From contig JAHFTP010000050.1 of assembly GCA_023265495.1 (NCBI GenBank), positions 1-9,775 on the forward strand: a stretch of 9,775 nucleotides of DNA. Reading direction: 5' to 3'. Position 1 is the first letter of the stretch; each line of letters starts with the position of its first letter. The translations under genes and the position numbers were made by a program. Source of the stretch: Chlamydiota bacterium (GTDB lineage: Bacteria > Chlamydiota > Chlamydiia > Chlamydiales > Rhabdochlamydiaceae). The notes under the pieces are model-generated. The model saw only the letters and a program-made list of their open reading frames with translations. It did not search any database and had not been told where the DNA came from. Of this stretch, positions 1 to 6,617 are shown one piece after another.

Positions 1-403
1 CGGCCATATTGCCTTTTTTATCTACCGTTCGGAATTTTACGGCCAAGATCGCCTCTGCATACTTTGTAGCCATCCCCACCAAAGCGATGATCCACATCCA
101 GAAAATAGCGCCAAAGCCCCCAGCCATAATTGCTGTGGCCACCCCCGCAATACTACCTATACCAATGGTTGCCGATAGCGCCGTCATCAAAGACTGAAAC
201 TGGCTAATATCCCCTTCTGCATCATCATCACTGCGGGTGAAGGCGAGTTTTAGCGCGTGGAACAGATAACGAAATTGCATGCCCTTTAACTGGACTGTCA
301 GCTTGACCCCCACAACAACCAGTAAAAGAATAAGAAAATAGCTCCAAAGCCAAGTGTCAAACACTTGCAACCCTTGGGATAGCGTTGCGGTCAAAGAATC
401 CAT
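1..403 (-). CDS. Sodium:alanine symporter (AGCS family), N-terminal part, cut by window edge
   Basis: Reading from the ATG at 401-403 leftwards, the minus strand stays open to the window edge, giving 134 residues. The protein begins MDSLTATLSQ, has a first membrane segment at about 19-37, and then the AGCS family core: GDISQFQSLMTALSATIG (64-81), GIGSIAGVATAI (81-92) and a second membrane segment ending in FWMWIIALVGMATKYAEA (101-118). Known members are inner-membrane carriers that take up alanine or glycine together with Na+ (DagA/AlsT type). The usual length is 450-550 residues, so roughly a quarter is present. No in-frame start lies upstream of this ATG before a stop, and a good promoter sits just ahead of it (436-465). 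No clear Shine-Dalgarno is visible. Most family members I know carry GTGN where this has GIGS, which could touch substrate binding. Family call is firm; the substrate is inferred. Confidence 0.9.
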   Translation of the reverse strand, partial: MDSLTATLSQGLQVFDTWLWSYFLILLLVVVGVKLTVQLKGMQFRYLFHALKLAFTRSDDDAEGDISQFQSLMTALSATIGIGSIAGVATAIMAGGFGAIFWMWIIALVGMATKYAEAILAVKFRTVDKKGNMA

Positions 404-435
404 AATGTACCCATTAGTAGGAAAATAACTGGGAC

Positions 436-465
436 ATAATATCTCTAAAGACTCAAGCTTATCAA
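436..465 (-). promoter_or_regulatory. Sigma70-type promoter for the AGCS symporter gene
   Basis: Reading the minus strand, TTGATA (complement of 460-465) is followed after 18 bases by TATTAT (complement of 436-441). Each hexamer matches the sigma70 consensus at five of six positions. Transcription would begin near 429, leaving a leader of about 26 bases before the ATG at 403. The methyltransferase gene upstream ends at 490, so this promoter lets the symporter be expressed separately from it. Confidence 0.6.
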
Positions 466-489
466 GGGGAATTTATTTTCAAAAAATTT

Positions 490-1182
490 CTAGAAAATAC
501 CAAGATCATAGATATCCTTGATACCTACATAAAAAGGCCTAGAGCCGAAATAGGTCTCCTCTACACGAAACCCACTTGCCATAAGATCAGAAGAGTCGAT
601 CCAAGAACCGGCTCTTCCCGCCAGTAGAATCATCCCTCCGTCGCGCAGGGAAGATGCGGCATAACCTAGAGCCGTTATGGCATCTCTTTTTGATCCCAAG
701 ACACACGCCGTTAAAGCTCCTATACCGATTACGAAGTCAAGCTTTGTACCCGCTCTTGCGCACGCATCGCTGTAAACGGCCTCATTACAAATACTGTCTT
801 CCACAATATGTACAGCATGATTATCTGCAAGATGCTCCCTAGCAGACTCAATAGATACGTGATTGAGATCTACAAGAGAGTAGGAGCGAATGTCCCTGGC
901 AAAATCCTGACCGAGCAGATCTTTAGCAAACTCTCCATTTCCTCCACATAGTTCCAGCCCATGTCCTGTCAAATGACCATCATGGAACCGGAGCCAAGAG
1001 AAGACCATAGGATAAATCACATCTCTGTAGTGACGCCGTCCTTCCCCTGCCCATTCCCCATCGGGTCTAACATCCCAAAAGCTAGCAGATAATGGTTCTC
1101 TGTCATTATCTAGACAATTTGTGAGCTCCACACGAGCGTTTGTTTCTCCGCCTATAGGAGAACTTATTATTTCCGTACACAA
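490..1182 (-). CDS. Class I SAM-dependent methyltransferase-like protein, substrate unknown
   Basis: A 230-residue soluble protein with the layout of a Rossmann-fold methyltransferase. Motif I is LELCGGNGEF (76-85), an acidic turn VDLNH (104-108) follows at the end of the second strand, DFVIGIGALT (149-158) fits the fourth strand, and LRDGGMILLAG (179-189) fits the motif before strand five. Residues 1-60 match nothing I recognise and include FWDVRPDGEW (36-45). The glycine loop reads CGGNG rather than the common GCGTG. The first possible start is the TTG at 1180-1182; no ATG lies upstream before a stop (1195-1197), and a GTG at codon 18 is an alternative, so the N-terminus is uncertain. The gene diverges from aroG and is followed after 86 bp by the symporter gene. 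I cannot name the substrate; a small-molecule or peptide methyltransferase are equal possibilities. Confidence 0.7.
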   Translation of the reverse strand: MCTEIISSPIGGETNARVELTNCLDNDREPLSASFWDVRPDGEWAGEGRRHYRDVIYPMVFSWLRFHDGHLTGHGLELCGGNGEFAKDLLGQDFARDIRSYSLVDLNHVSIESAREHLADNHAVHIVEDSICNEAVYSDACARAGTKLDFVIGIGALTACVLGSKRDAITALGYAASSLRDGGMILLAGRAGSWIDSSDLMASGFRVEETYFGSRPFYVGIKDIYDLGIF

Positions 1183-1268
1183 CTCACCGATTCGTTAACG
1201 TATTGATCTATTTGGGGCTCTATGGTAGTTTCCTACTTTTTGACTGCAAGGAAATCACACCTTTTTTT
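1183..1268. promoter_or_regulatory. Divergent control region between the methyltransferase gene and aroG
   Basis: These 86 bases separate two genes read outward, so both promoters should lie here or just inside the neighbouring ends. I see no hexamer pair that convinces me. TTGATC at 1203-1208 could serve as a -35 for aroG but has only a poor -10 (TAGTTT) after 17 bases. A perfect 8-base palindrome CGTTAACG lies at 1193-1200. AAGGAAA at 1248-1254 is a purine-rich ribosome-binding candidate, 14 bases before the aroG ATG. The call rests on gene orientation more than on recognised sites. Confidence 0.35.
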
Positions 1269-2315
1269 ATGACATTACCTACCCCAGAAAATAGTAAGTC
1301 CTTTCTACCACTCTCTTATACTACGAGAAGCTCTATCGATCTATTTAGACACACTATCAATAATCTCATAGATGGCAAAGATCCCCGCATAGCCATTGTA
1401 GCGGGCCCCTGTTCTATTCATGATCCTGCATCCGCTCTTGAATATGCGCATCGATTCAAAGCTCTTGCTGAAAAAGTAAAAAAACATTGCTTCCTTGTCA
1501 TGCGGGTATATTTAGAAAAGCCGAGAACAACAACCGGATGGAAGGGATTCATTTATGATCCAGAGCTTGATGGAAGTGGAAAAATAGACCAAGGGATTCT
1601 CCTTTCGAGGAAATTGCTTTTAGACCTGGCTAAGATGCAGGTGCCTGTAGCTACAGAGATCTTAGACCCTTTTCTTCTTCCCTATATTGAAGATCTCATC
1701 GCTTGGGGATTTATTGGCGCTAGGACTAGCTCTTCGCAAATACACAGACACCTAGCCTCCTCTCTTGTTCTGCCTATTGGCTTTAAAAACACCACTGATG
1801 GCAGCAGTGAAAGCGCTATCCATGCCATTGAAGTAGCAAGAGCTCCACATCAAGTACTTTTTATCCGCGATGATGGCAAGGTGTCTTATAAACAATCAGA
1901 GGGGAACCTAAACACCCACTTAGTTTTACGAGGAGGGCATAATAGCACCAACTATGACCCCGCCTCCCTAGCCTTAATCTGCAAAAAATTGAAACACTCT
2001 CACATACATAGCAGAGTCCTTGTCGACTGCGCTCATGGCAACTGTCAGAAACAGGTTTTTAGACAAAAAGAAGCCTTTTTTTCTGTGTTGCAACAAATAG
2101 AACAGGGAAATAAAAAAATCTTAGGGATGATGCTAGAGAGCCATTTAGAAGAAGGGCAGCAGCTGCTATCCGAAGAGCCTTCCTCTTTGCGCTATGGCAT
2201 CTCCATTACAGATCCTTGTATCGGCTGGTCGATGACAGAAGAGCTTGTTTCTTCTGTAGCTGGAGGAGGCCTATCTTCTTCCTCTCTTGCTTCTTTTTCT
2301 TCGTATAACGCTTGA
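1269..2315 (+). CDS. aroG: 3-deoxy-D-arabino-heptulosonate 7-phosphate synthase, class I (AroG/AroF/AroH type)
   Basis: A cytoplasmic enzyme that condenses phosphoenolpyruvate with erythrose 4-phosphate, the first step of the shikimate pathway to aromatic amino acids and folate. From the ATG at 1269 it is 348 residues, close to the 350 of E. coli AroG. Visible active-site blocks are AGPCSIHDP (45-53, metal ligand C48), MRVYLEKPRTTTGWKG (78-93, with R79, K84 and R86), GFKN (K173), RGG (R221), CAHGN (H255), MLESH (E290) and SITDPCIGW (D315). All metal and phosphoenolpyruvate ligands known from E. coli AroG are present. The frame stays open back to a TTG at 1203, but the extra 22 residues do not resemble the family, so I chose the ATG. 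The tail after residue 330 is a serine-rich run about ten residues longer than in E. coli. The last 41 codons overlap the lipoprotein gene on the other strand. Feedback control cannot be judged. Confidence 0.95.
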   Translation: MTLPTPENSKSFLPLSYTTRSSIDLFRHTINNLIDGKDPRIAIVAGPCSIHDPASALEYAHRFKALAEKVKKHCFLVMRVYLEKPRTTTGWKGFIYDPELDGSGKIDQGILLSRKLLLDLAKMQVPVATEILDPFLLPYIEDLIAWGFIGARTSSSQIHRHLASSLVLPIGFKNTTDGSSESAIHAIEVARAPHQVLFIRDDGKVSYKQSEGNLNTHLVLRGGHNSTNYDPASLALICKKLKHSHIHSRVLVDCAHGNCQKQVFRQKEAFFSVLQQIEQGNKKILGMMLESHLEEGQQLLSEEPSSLRYGISITDPCIGWSMTEELVSSVAGGGLSSSSLASFSSYNA

Positions 2316-2866
2316 GCATCGCCTTGCGACTGTTCTTCTCTTTCTTTATTTAGCTCTTCAGAAAAGTCAAAATCAGAATTGTACTCTTCTTTGTCAAATT
2401 CTGTCGGAGCGTTTCTAGGTGGAGAAGAGGTGTCATCAATAGTAATAAGATTTACCCAAAGTTGATGCTTCCACTGTCTATATATTGCTCCATCTGCAGT
2501 CTTGATCTCTGCCTTATACGTCAGAATGCCCTGTTTCTTATCATACTCTTCATTAAAGAGTTTGTAAGAAGCGTATCCCATACGGGTATGGATGGGGATC
2601 TGATGTGTCTCTTCTGAATAATCCCAATAAACCACGTGCAGGGCAATGTATGGATCCTGTTTAAGGATGTCTTTGGGAATGCGCCAGTCAAAGATCAGCA
2701 TATCCCCTTTAGGAGGGTGGTTTTGTCTGGGGTCGGGCGTATTTACATGCGTACTAGATAAGTAGCTGACATCGACCTGCCTTTGGCAGACGGATAGATA
2801 GTGTTTCTGACAACTGGAAAGAACCAGCGTCATGGAAAAAAGAAGAGGGAAAAATTTTCTTATCAT
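2192..2866 (-). CDS. Predicted lipoprotein with acidic C-terminal tail, function unknown
   Basis: A 224-residue protein that starts with a lipoprotein signal: positive MIRK, hydrophobic residues 5-16, then the lipobox LSSC with the acceptor cysteine at 19. It should be lipidated and anchored in a membrane. Residues 50-145 form a globular part rich in aromatic residues (FDWRIP 59-64, HVVYWDY 77-83, YRQWKHQLWVNL 129-140), suggesting a beta-rich domain. From about 156 it turns strongly acidic and probably disordered (EEKEAREEEDR 189-199). The last 40 residues are encoded antisense to the end of aroG. It diverges from the NUDIX gene with 64 bp between starts, and no clear Shine-Dalgarno precedes the ATG. 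I recall that Chlamydia species also have a lipoprotein gene near aroG, but could not compare the sequences. I recognise no domain. Confidence 0.75.
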   Translation of the reverse strand: MIRKFFPLLFSMTLVLSSCQKHYLSVCQRQVDVSYLSSTHVNTPDPRQNHPPKGDMLIFDWRIPKDILKQDPYIALHVVYWDYSEETHQIPIHTRMGYASYKLFNEEYDKKQGILTYKAEIKTADGAIYRQWKHQLWVNLITIDDTSSPPRNAPTEFDKEEYNSDFDFSEELNKEREEQSQGDAQALYEEKEAREEEDRPPPATEETSSSVIDQPIQGSVMEMP

Positions 2867-2930
2867 GGCATTTTTCTTTAGGACATGCTACCATTGAGTC
2901 TTAAATAGATCCTTTTTAGCAAGAAAAATT

Positions 2931-3449
2931 ATGTCAAACCCACATAGACAAGCCGTTTACGGCATCCTCTTTGATGAAGACCGAAAAAACGTTCTTTTAA
3001 TCCAAAGAAGAGATATTCCCGTGTGGGTACTTCCCGGAGGGGGAGTTGACCCCAGCGAATCTCCCGAAAAAGCCACCATCAGAGAAATGCTTGAAGAAAC
3101 AGGATACCAGGTAGAGATCCTGCGAAAAGTAGCCGAGTATCTTCCTGTAAACAAACTCACAGAGTTTACCCACTTCTACGAGGTAAAAATCCTCTCAGGA
3201 AGGCCAAGTAAAGGATCAGAAACAAAAAACATCCGTTTTTTCTCCGTGATAGAGCTGCCGAGGTCTCTGATGCCCCCTCCTTTTGCCGCTTGGATAGCAG
3301 ATGCCCTGCCACCTGGCCGGCCTATGCTCACAAAAAAAGTGGAGGGAGTATCCTACTGGATCTTGCTAAAACTTCTTATTCTCCACCCGATCCTTGTAGG
3401 ACGATTTCTTTTAACGAAAATGGGGATCCACATTAACTCGAAGGATTGA
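2931..3449 (+). CDS. NUDIX hydrolase with hydrophobic C-terminal tail
   Basis: A 172-residue NUDIX protein; the family hydrolyses nucleoside diphosphates linked to another group, often cleaning up oxidised or excess nucleotides. The NUDIX box is complete: G37, E43, R51-E52, E55-E56, G58, within GGGVDPSESPEKATIREM (36-53) and LEETGY (54-59); the glutamates bind the catalytic Mg2+. An LPGGG run (34-38) precedes it, as is usual. The domain ends near 125. The tail, from about 141 to 168 (starting SYWILLKLLILHP), is hydrophobic with scattered basic residues and is not part of the core fold; it may be a membrane-surface helix. AAGAAA, seven bases before the ATG, is a weak ribosome binding site. The gene diverges from the lipoprotein gene, and its end overlaps the end of fumC by 17 bp. 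The substrate cannot be told from sequence alone. Confidence 0.9.
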   Translation: MSNPHRQAVYGILFDEDRKNVLLIQRRDIPVWVLPGGGVDPSESPEKATIREMLEETGYQVEILRKVAEYLPVNKLTEFTHFYEVKILSGRPSKGSETKNIRFFSVIELPRSLMPPPFAAWIADALPPGRPMLTKKVEGVSYWILLKLLILHPILVGRFLLTKMGIHINSKD

Positions 3450-4833
3450 CCATCTTTTTATAATCGATGGCTGCCTCAAACTCCTTCTCTGTTAAAAAGC
3501 CGAGTTCAACGGCCGCCACTTTAAGAGATTTATTTTCCTTATACGCCTTCTTTACCACTTCGCTCGCCCTGTCGTAGCCGACCACCGGATTCAAAGCTGT
3601 GGCAAGCATAAGAGAATGATCCAAAAGCTCCTTGATGCGAGCATGGTTAGGCTCTATGCCCACGAGACACTTGTCATGGAAGTTCTTGGCTACATCGGCA
3701 AGAAGTTGGATCGATTGCAGAAGGTTATAGATCATCAAAGGTTTGAATACATTGAGCTCAAAGTTGCCCTGCGACCCTGCAATACCAATGGCCGCATCAT
3801 TGCCCAACACCTGCACGGCAACCATTGTCATCGCCTCACTCTGTGTGGGATTTACCTTTCCAGGCATAATAGAAGAGCCCGGCTCATTATCGGGGATTGT
3901 GATTTCGCCAAGCCCACACCTAGGCCCTGAGGCGAGCCATCGTATGTCGTTGGCTATTTTCATAAAAGCGCACGCAACACGCTTTAATGCGCCGCTCACT
4001 TCTACTACAGAATCATTAGAAGCGAGTGCTTCAAACTTATTCCTGGCGGAAATGAAGCAAGAGCCCGTGATCTCACTGAGGACTTCTGCCACCCTCTTGG
4101 CATAGACGGGATGGGTATTGAGTCCTGTTCCAACCGCAGTGCCACCCAAGGCTATCTCCGATAGGGGCTGCATAACCCTTTTAATTGCCTGGATGCCATA
4201 TTCTATCTGGGCAGCATAGCCAGAAAATTCCTGCCCTAGCGTCATTGGAGTCGCATCCATAAGGTGTGTTCTTCCCACCTTAATGACCGAATGAAATTCT
4301 TCTGATTTGCGCTTGAACCCCTCCCATAAAATATGGAGATTGGGTAGAAGGTCTTTCTCAATAGACAACTTGGCAGCAATATGCATAGCAGTGGGAAATA
4401 CATCATTGGAAGACTGTGACTTATTCACATCATCGTTAGGATGGATGGGCGCCTTAGAACCCATGACTCCGCCGAGCTTTTCTATAGCTCTATTGCTAAT
4501 CACCTCATTGACATTCATATTGGTCTGTGTGCCGGAGCCTGTCTGCCATACAACTAAATCGAAATGATCATCGAGCTTGCCCTCGATAATTTCCTTGCAC
4601 ACATCGGCAATGATCGTCTTTTTCTCTTTAGCAAGCAGCCCGAGTTCCCAGTTGACCTCTGCGGCTGCCTTTTTAATCATAGCTAGCGCATAAATCATCC
4701 GCATCGGCATTTTCTCTTCCCCAATGCGAAAATTTTCTAGAGATCTTTGTGTCTGCGCTCCATAGTATTTACTTGCGGGGACATGTACCTCGCCTAAACT
4801 GTCTGTCTCTATCCTTGTCTTCTGCTCTTTCAT
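3433..4833 (-). CDS. fumC: Fumarate hydratase, class II
   Basis: Converts fumarate to L-malate in the TCA cycle; class II enzymes are iron-free homotetramers of the aspartase/fumarase superfamily. The product is 466 residues against 467 in E. coli FumC, and the blocks line up with an offset of two. TGSGTQTNMNVNE (98-110) and SSND (141-144) bind the carboxylates, GRTHLMDATP (187-196) carries the active-site histidine H190, and GSSIMPGKVNP (319-329) is the superfamily signature, with the catalytic serine at S320 or S321, K326 and N328. Argininosuccinate lyase and aspartase share the signature, but overall similarity and length favour fumarase. The ATG at 4831-4833 has only a weak purine stretch before it. 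The gene lies 75 bp downstream of the NTT gene on the same strand, so it may be cotranscribed or use its own promoter in that gap. Its 3' end overlaps the NUDIX gene. Confidence 0.96.
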   Translation of the reverse strand: MKEQKTRIETDSLGEVHVPASKYYGAQTQRSLENFRIGEEKMPMRMIYALAMIKKAAAEVNWELGLLAKEKKTIIADVCKEIIEGKLDDHFDLVVWQTGSGTQTNMNVNEVISNRAIEKLGGVMGSKAPIHPNDDVNKSQSSNDVFPTAMHIAAKLSIEKDLLPNLHILWEGFKRKSEEFHSVIKVGRTHLMDATPMTLGQEFSGYAAQIEYGIQAIKRVMQPLSEIALGGTAVGTGLNTHPVYAKRVAEVLSEITGSCFISARNKFEALASNDSVVEVSGALKRVACAFMKIANDIRWLASGPRCGLGEITIPDNEPGSSIMPGKVNPTQSEAMTMVAVQVLGNDAAIGIAGSQGNFELNVFKPLMIYNLLQSIQLLADVAKNFHDKCLVGIEPNHARIKELLDHSLMLATALNPVVGYDRASEVVKKAYKENKSLKVAAVELGFLTEKEFEAAIDYKKMVNPSS

Positions 4834-4844
4834 GGACGTTCCCG

Positions 4845-4866
4845 GTTATACCCGTACACTTATAAC
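4845..4866 (-). promoter_or_regulatory. Inverted repeat with -10-like boxes ahead of fumC
   Basis: GTTATA (4845-4850) and TATAAC (4861-4866) are perfect 6-base inverted arms separated by ten bases, ending twelve bases before the fumC ATG. Read on the minus strand, the stretch contains TATAAG and TATAAC, each close to a -10 hexamer, but no matching -35 is seen at the right distance. It could be a weak promoter, a small operator, or chance in AT-rich sequence. Confidence 0.25.
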
Positions 4867-4888
4867 AAGAGATCTTTTTAAGAAAGGG

Positions 4889-4908
4889 GAAAAAGCGATC
4901 TGCTTTTC
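4889..4908 (-). terminator. Weak hairpin after the NTT stop codon
   Basis: AAAAGC (4891-4896) can pair with GCTTTT (4902-4907) around a five-base loop, and G4889 can pair with C4908 if one A bulges. On the minus transcript this sits directly after the NTT stop codon (4909-4911) and is followed by a pyrimidine-rich stretch, UCCCCUUUCUU. The stem is AT-rich with no solid U tract, so it may only partly stop transcription and leave fumC coupled to the carrier gene. Confidence 0.3.
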
Positions 4909-6456
4909 TTAAGTTTCTGCTATAGGCACAGGCTCACTACTTGCCATCTCTTTAAATTGGCCTCCAACGGCTGTAACCGAAGAGATCCAAGAGACAAGCA
5001 CAACAAAGAGAATAACAGCAACGTACGGAGTACAAAGAGCTACGCTGCCCAAGCTGATGATCAGGCCTTGGTAGGTGATAGATGCCCCCGATTTTCCAAT
5101 GCCGGATCCAAGTCCGTCTATCGCTGCTTTTCCTTTGAGGCGAGAATCGAGACTCAGTGGTAAGAAGGCGATCTCTTTCGTAGCGTCAAAAAGAGAATAT
5201 TTTCCCGCTTTGCTCAAACAGTTCTGCATCGAGCCAAAATAAACGGTAAGGGCTAAGGGAGAAGCTCCAAACATGGTATAGGCAAACCTCGAAAGGGAGT
5301 CTCCGCTAAACAGAAAGATAAAAAAGCCTATAGCCATGACCGTCATCACTACAGGTGTTAGTATCGCAGTAAACGTCCAGCCAAGACGGCTTACCATAAA
5401 AGAAAATAGCAGGCCACCCATCGTGGCAATGATCCCTGTCCCTACAGTAATAGAATTTAAATGTACAAGCATCTCATTTGGGTCTGTGAAATAACGTTTG
5501 AGCTGCTCCTTCCAGAGAACATCTGTGATATTGATAGAAATGTTGTATCCTAAAACAATGATAGCAAGGCAAGTGAGATACCTCGATTTAGAAACGTATT
5601 TGATACTCTCTCTTATTGACAGGCGCAACTTTTCCTTTTTCTCGCCACCCTCTTGCACTTTTGACTGTTCCGGACAGATTCTCCTATTGATCCAGTAGAA
5701 TAAAAGCATGGAAGAGACACCAAGCACGGTTAGAACAGAGACACAATTGACAATCGTCTGTCCCCAAGCATCCTCCGCTCCCGCGTTCATAGGGATAGAG
5801 ATAAACTTTCCACATAAGATCCCAAGGCTTCCGCCTAAGATAGGAGCTACATTCGATCCGATATTCAATATGCCATAGGTACGCTTAGCTTCAGATACGT
5901 CAGTCACTGCATTGGCAAAACCCCAATACAGAACCGTTAACACAACGACAGCCCACAGCTCGGAGATGATATAAAACGAGGTAAATGTCCAATTTCTGAC
6001 CATAGCAATCAATCCTTTAAACCCAATGGGAAGATGGCTGGTGAGCCAACTACCCAACGTGTCCAGATGGAGCTGCTCGCTATGAGGATGGATAAGAAAT
6101 GCAAAGAGGATAAAAAAGGAGAGAAAGGAAGAAATAATAATATAAAATACTTTCTCCCTGCTAAAGCGTCTCGCTAGCCTCGTATAAAACCAGGTGGCCA
6201 TAAAGGCTCCCGGCAGCATCCCCCATACCTTCAGAAAAGGGATCACCTCTGCCCCTGAAGACTTAGCTGTAAGAATAATCGTATCTTTGAGATTGCGAAG
6301 AATATTGTATGAGATACAAAGCAAAAATAGCAGTATCAACATCGACACCACTTTTTTGAGCTCTGTTCGATGTATCGGCCATAATATGGCCCTGAATAAT
6401 CCAAATTTTTTTTGGTCTTGCATCTGCTGTTTTGCCTGCTGAAATTGTGTACACAC
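4909..6456 (-). CDS. ntt: NTT-family nucleotide transporter (ADP/ATP translocase family)
   Basis: A 515-residue inner-membrane protein with about eleven or twelve membrane segments, of the type by which Chlamydiae, Rickettsiae and plastids exchange ATP for ADP or import nucleotides. Family blocks are LWPIHRTELKKV (25-36), LRNLKDTIILTAKSSGAEVIPF (53-74), AMVRNWTFTSFYIISELW (151-168), WGFAN (178-182), the helix with DVLWKEQLK (312-320), TKEIAFLPLS (426-435) and KGKAAIDGLGS (441-451). Of the charged positions known to matter in plant NTTs, K57 and E166 and the TKE lysine (K427) appear kept, while the position I align to the third-helix glutamate is D312. The first start is a GTG at 6454-6456, preceded by AGAGAG; the ATG at codon 12 is an alternative, and both come before the conserved part. 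The gene follows the V-ATPase operon after 180 bp and precedes fumC. Whether it exchanges ATP/ADP or carries other nucleotides cannot be settled here. Confidence 0.93.
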   Translation of the reverse strand: MCTQFQQAKQQMQDQKKFGLFRAILWPIHRTELKKVVSMLILLFLLCISYNILRNLKDTIILTAKSSGAEVIPFLKVWGMLPGAFMATWFYTRLARRFSREKVFYIIISSFLSFFILFAFLIHPHSEQLHLDTLGSWLTSHLPIGFKGLIAMVRNWTFTSFYIISELWAVVVLTVLYWGFANAVTDVSEAKRTYGILNIGSNVAPILGGSLGILCGKFISIPMNAGAEDAWGQTIVNCVSVLTVLGVSSMLLFYWINRRICPEQSKVQEGGEKKEKLRLSIRESIKYVSKSRYLTCLAIIVLGYNISINITDVLWKEQLKRYFTDPNEMLVHLNSITVGTGIIATMGGLLFSFMVSRLGWTFTAILTPVVMTVMAIGFFIFLFSGDSLSRFAYTMFGASPLALTVYFGSMQNCLSKAGKYSLFDATKEIAFLPLSLDSRLKGKAAIDGLGSGIGKSGASITYQGLIISLGSVALCTPYVAVILFVVLVSWISSVTAVGGQFKEMASSEPVPIAET

Positions 6457-6500
6457 AAACTCTCTAAAACATACAGTAACGGCTCTTTTTCATCCAACAA

Positions 6501-6617
6501 TTAAATAGTTAAATATTTTCTACTCTTAATTTCTTCAAGCAACGCTTCGGCTTTTAGGTAAATCCCAGGAATTTTTCTGGCAACAGGAAAACTAAAATAT
6601 TCGCAGGAGCTTTTCAA
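6501..6617 (-). CDS. Possible small ORF of 38 residues after atpK, unrecognised
   Basis: On the minus strand a TTG at 6615-6617 opens a 38-residue frame ending at the TAA at 6501-6503. It is preceded by AGGAG (complement of 6622-6626) at a spacing of four bases, one of the best Shine-Dalgarno sequences in the window though rather close. The product contains FPVARKIPGIYLKAEALLEE and then a basic end (KSRKYL), which looks like a soluble amphipathic helix. It lies in the gap between atpK and the NTT gene. Against it: the start is not ATG, the ribosome binding site lies inside a strong terminator-like stem, and the frame continues without a stop upstream into the atpK end, so it could be chance or the remnant of a longer gene. 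I recognise no homologue. Confidence 0.25.
   Translation of the reverse strand: MKSSCEYFSFPVARKIPGIYLKAEALLEEIKSRKYLTI
6510..6538 (-). promoter_or_regulatory. Candidate promoter for the NTT gene
   Basis: On the minus strand TTGAAG (complement of 6533-6538) is followed after exactly 17 bases by TATTTA (complement of 6510-6515) in an AT-rich setting. The -35 matches consensus at four of six positions and the -10 at only three. Transcription would begin near 6503, giving a leader of about 45 bases before the GTG start. It lies downstream of the V-ATPase terminator hairpin, where a separate promoter would be expected. Confidence 0.35.

Noticed and set aside
474..499. Inverted repeat TATTTTC/GAAAATA over the methyltransferase stop codon
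   Set aside because: Seven almost pure A-T pairs make a very weak stem, and the U run lies in the loop; not convincing as a terminator.
1144..1162. Six-pair inverted repeat TTCTCC/GGAGAA at the 5' end of the methyltransferase gene
   Set aside because: Lies inside the likely coding region near an uncertain start, and has no U tract or known motif.
1193..1200. Palindrome CGTTAACG in the divergent gap as an operator
   Set aside because: Only eight bases, with no second copy nearby; kept as a remark in the region entry.
1203..1268. N-terminal extension of aroG from a TTG start
   Set aside because: The 22 extra residues are unlike the family, the start is TTG, and the ATG at 1269 gives the normal length.
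2863..2871. Two-codon upstream frame (ATG CCA TGA) whose stop overlaps the lipoprotein start
   Set aside because: Too short to separate from chance, with no ribosome binding site of its own.
3743..4105. 120-codon open frame on the plus strand
   Set aside because: Lies wholly antisense to the conserved core of fumC and has no recognisable protein features; a shadow frame.
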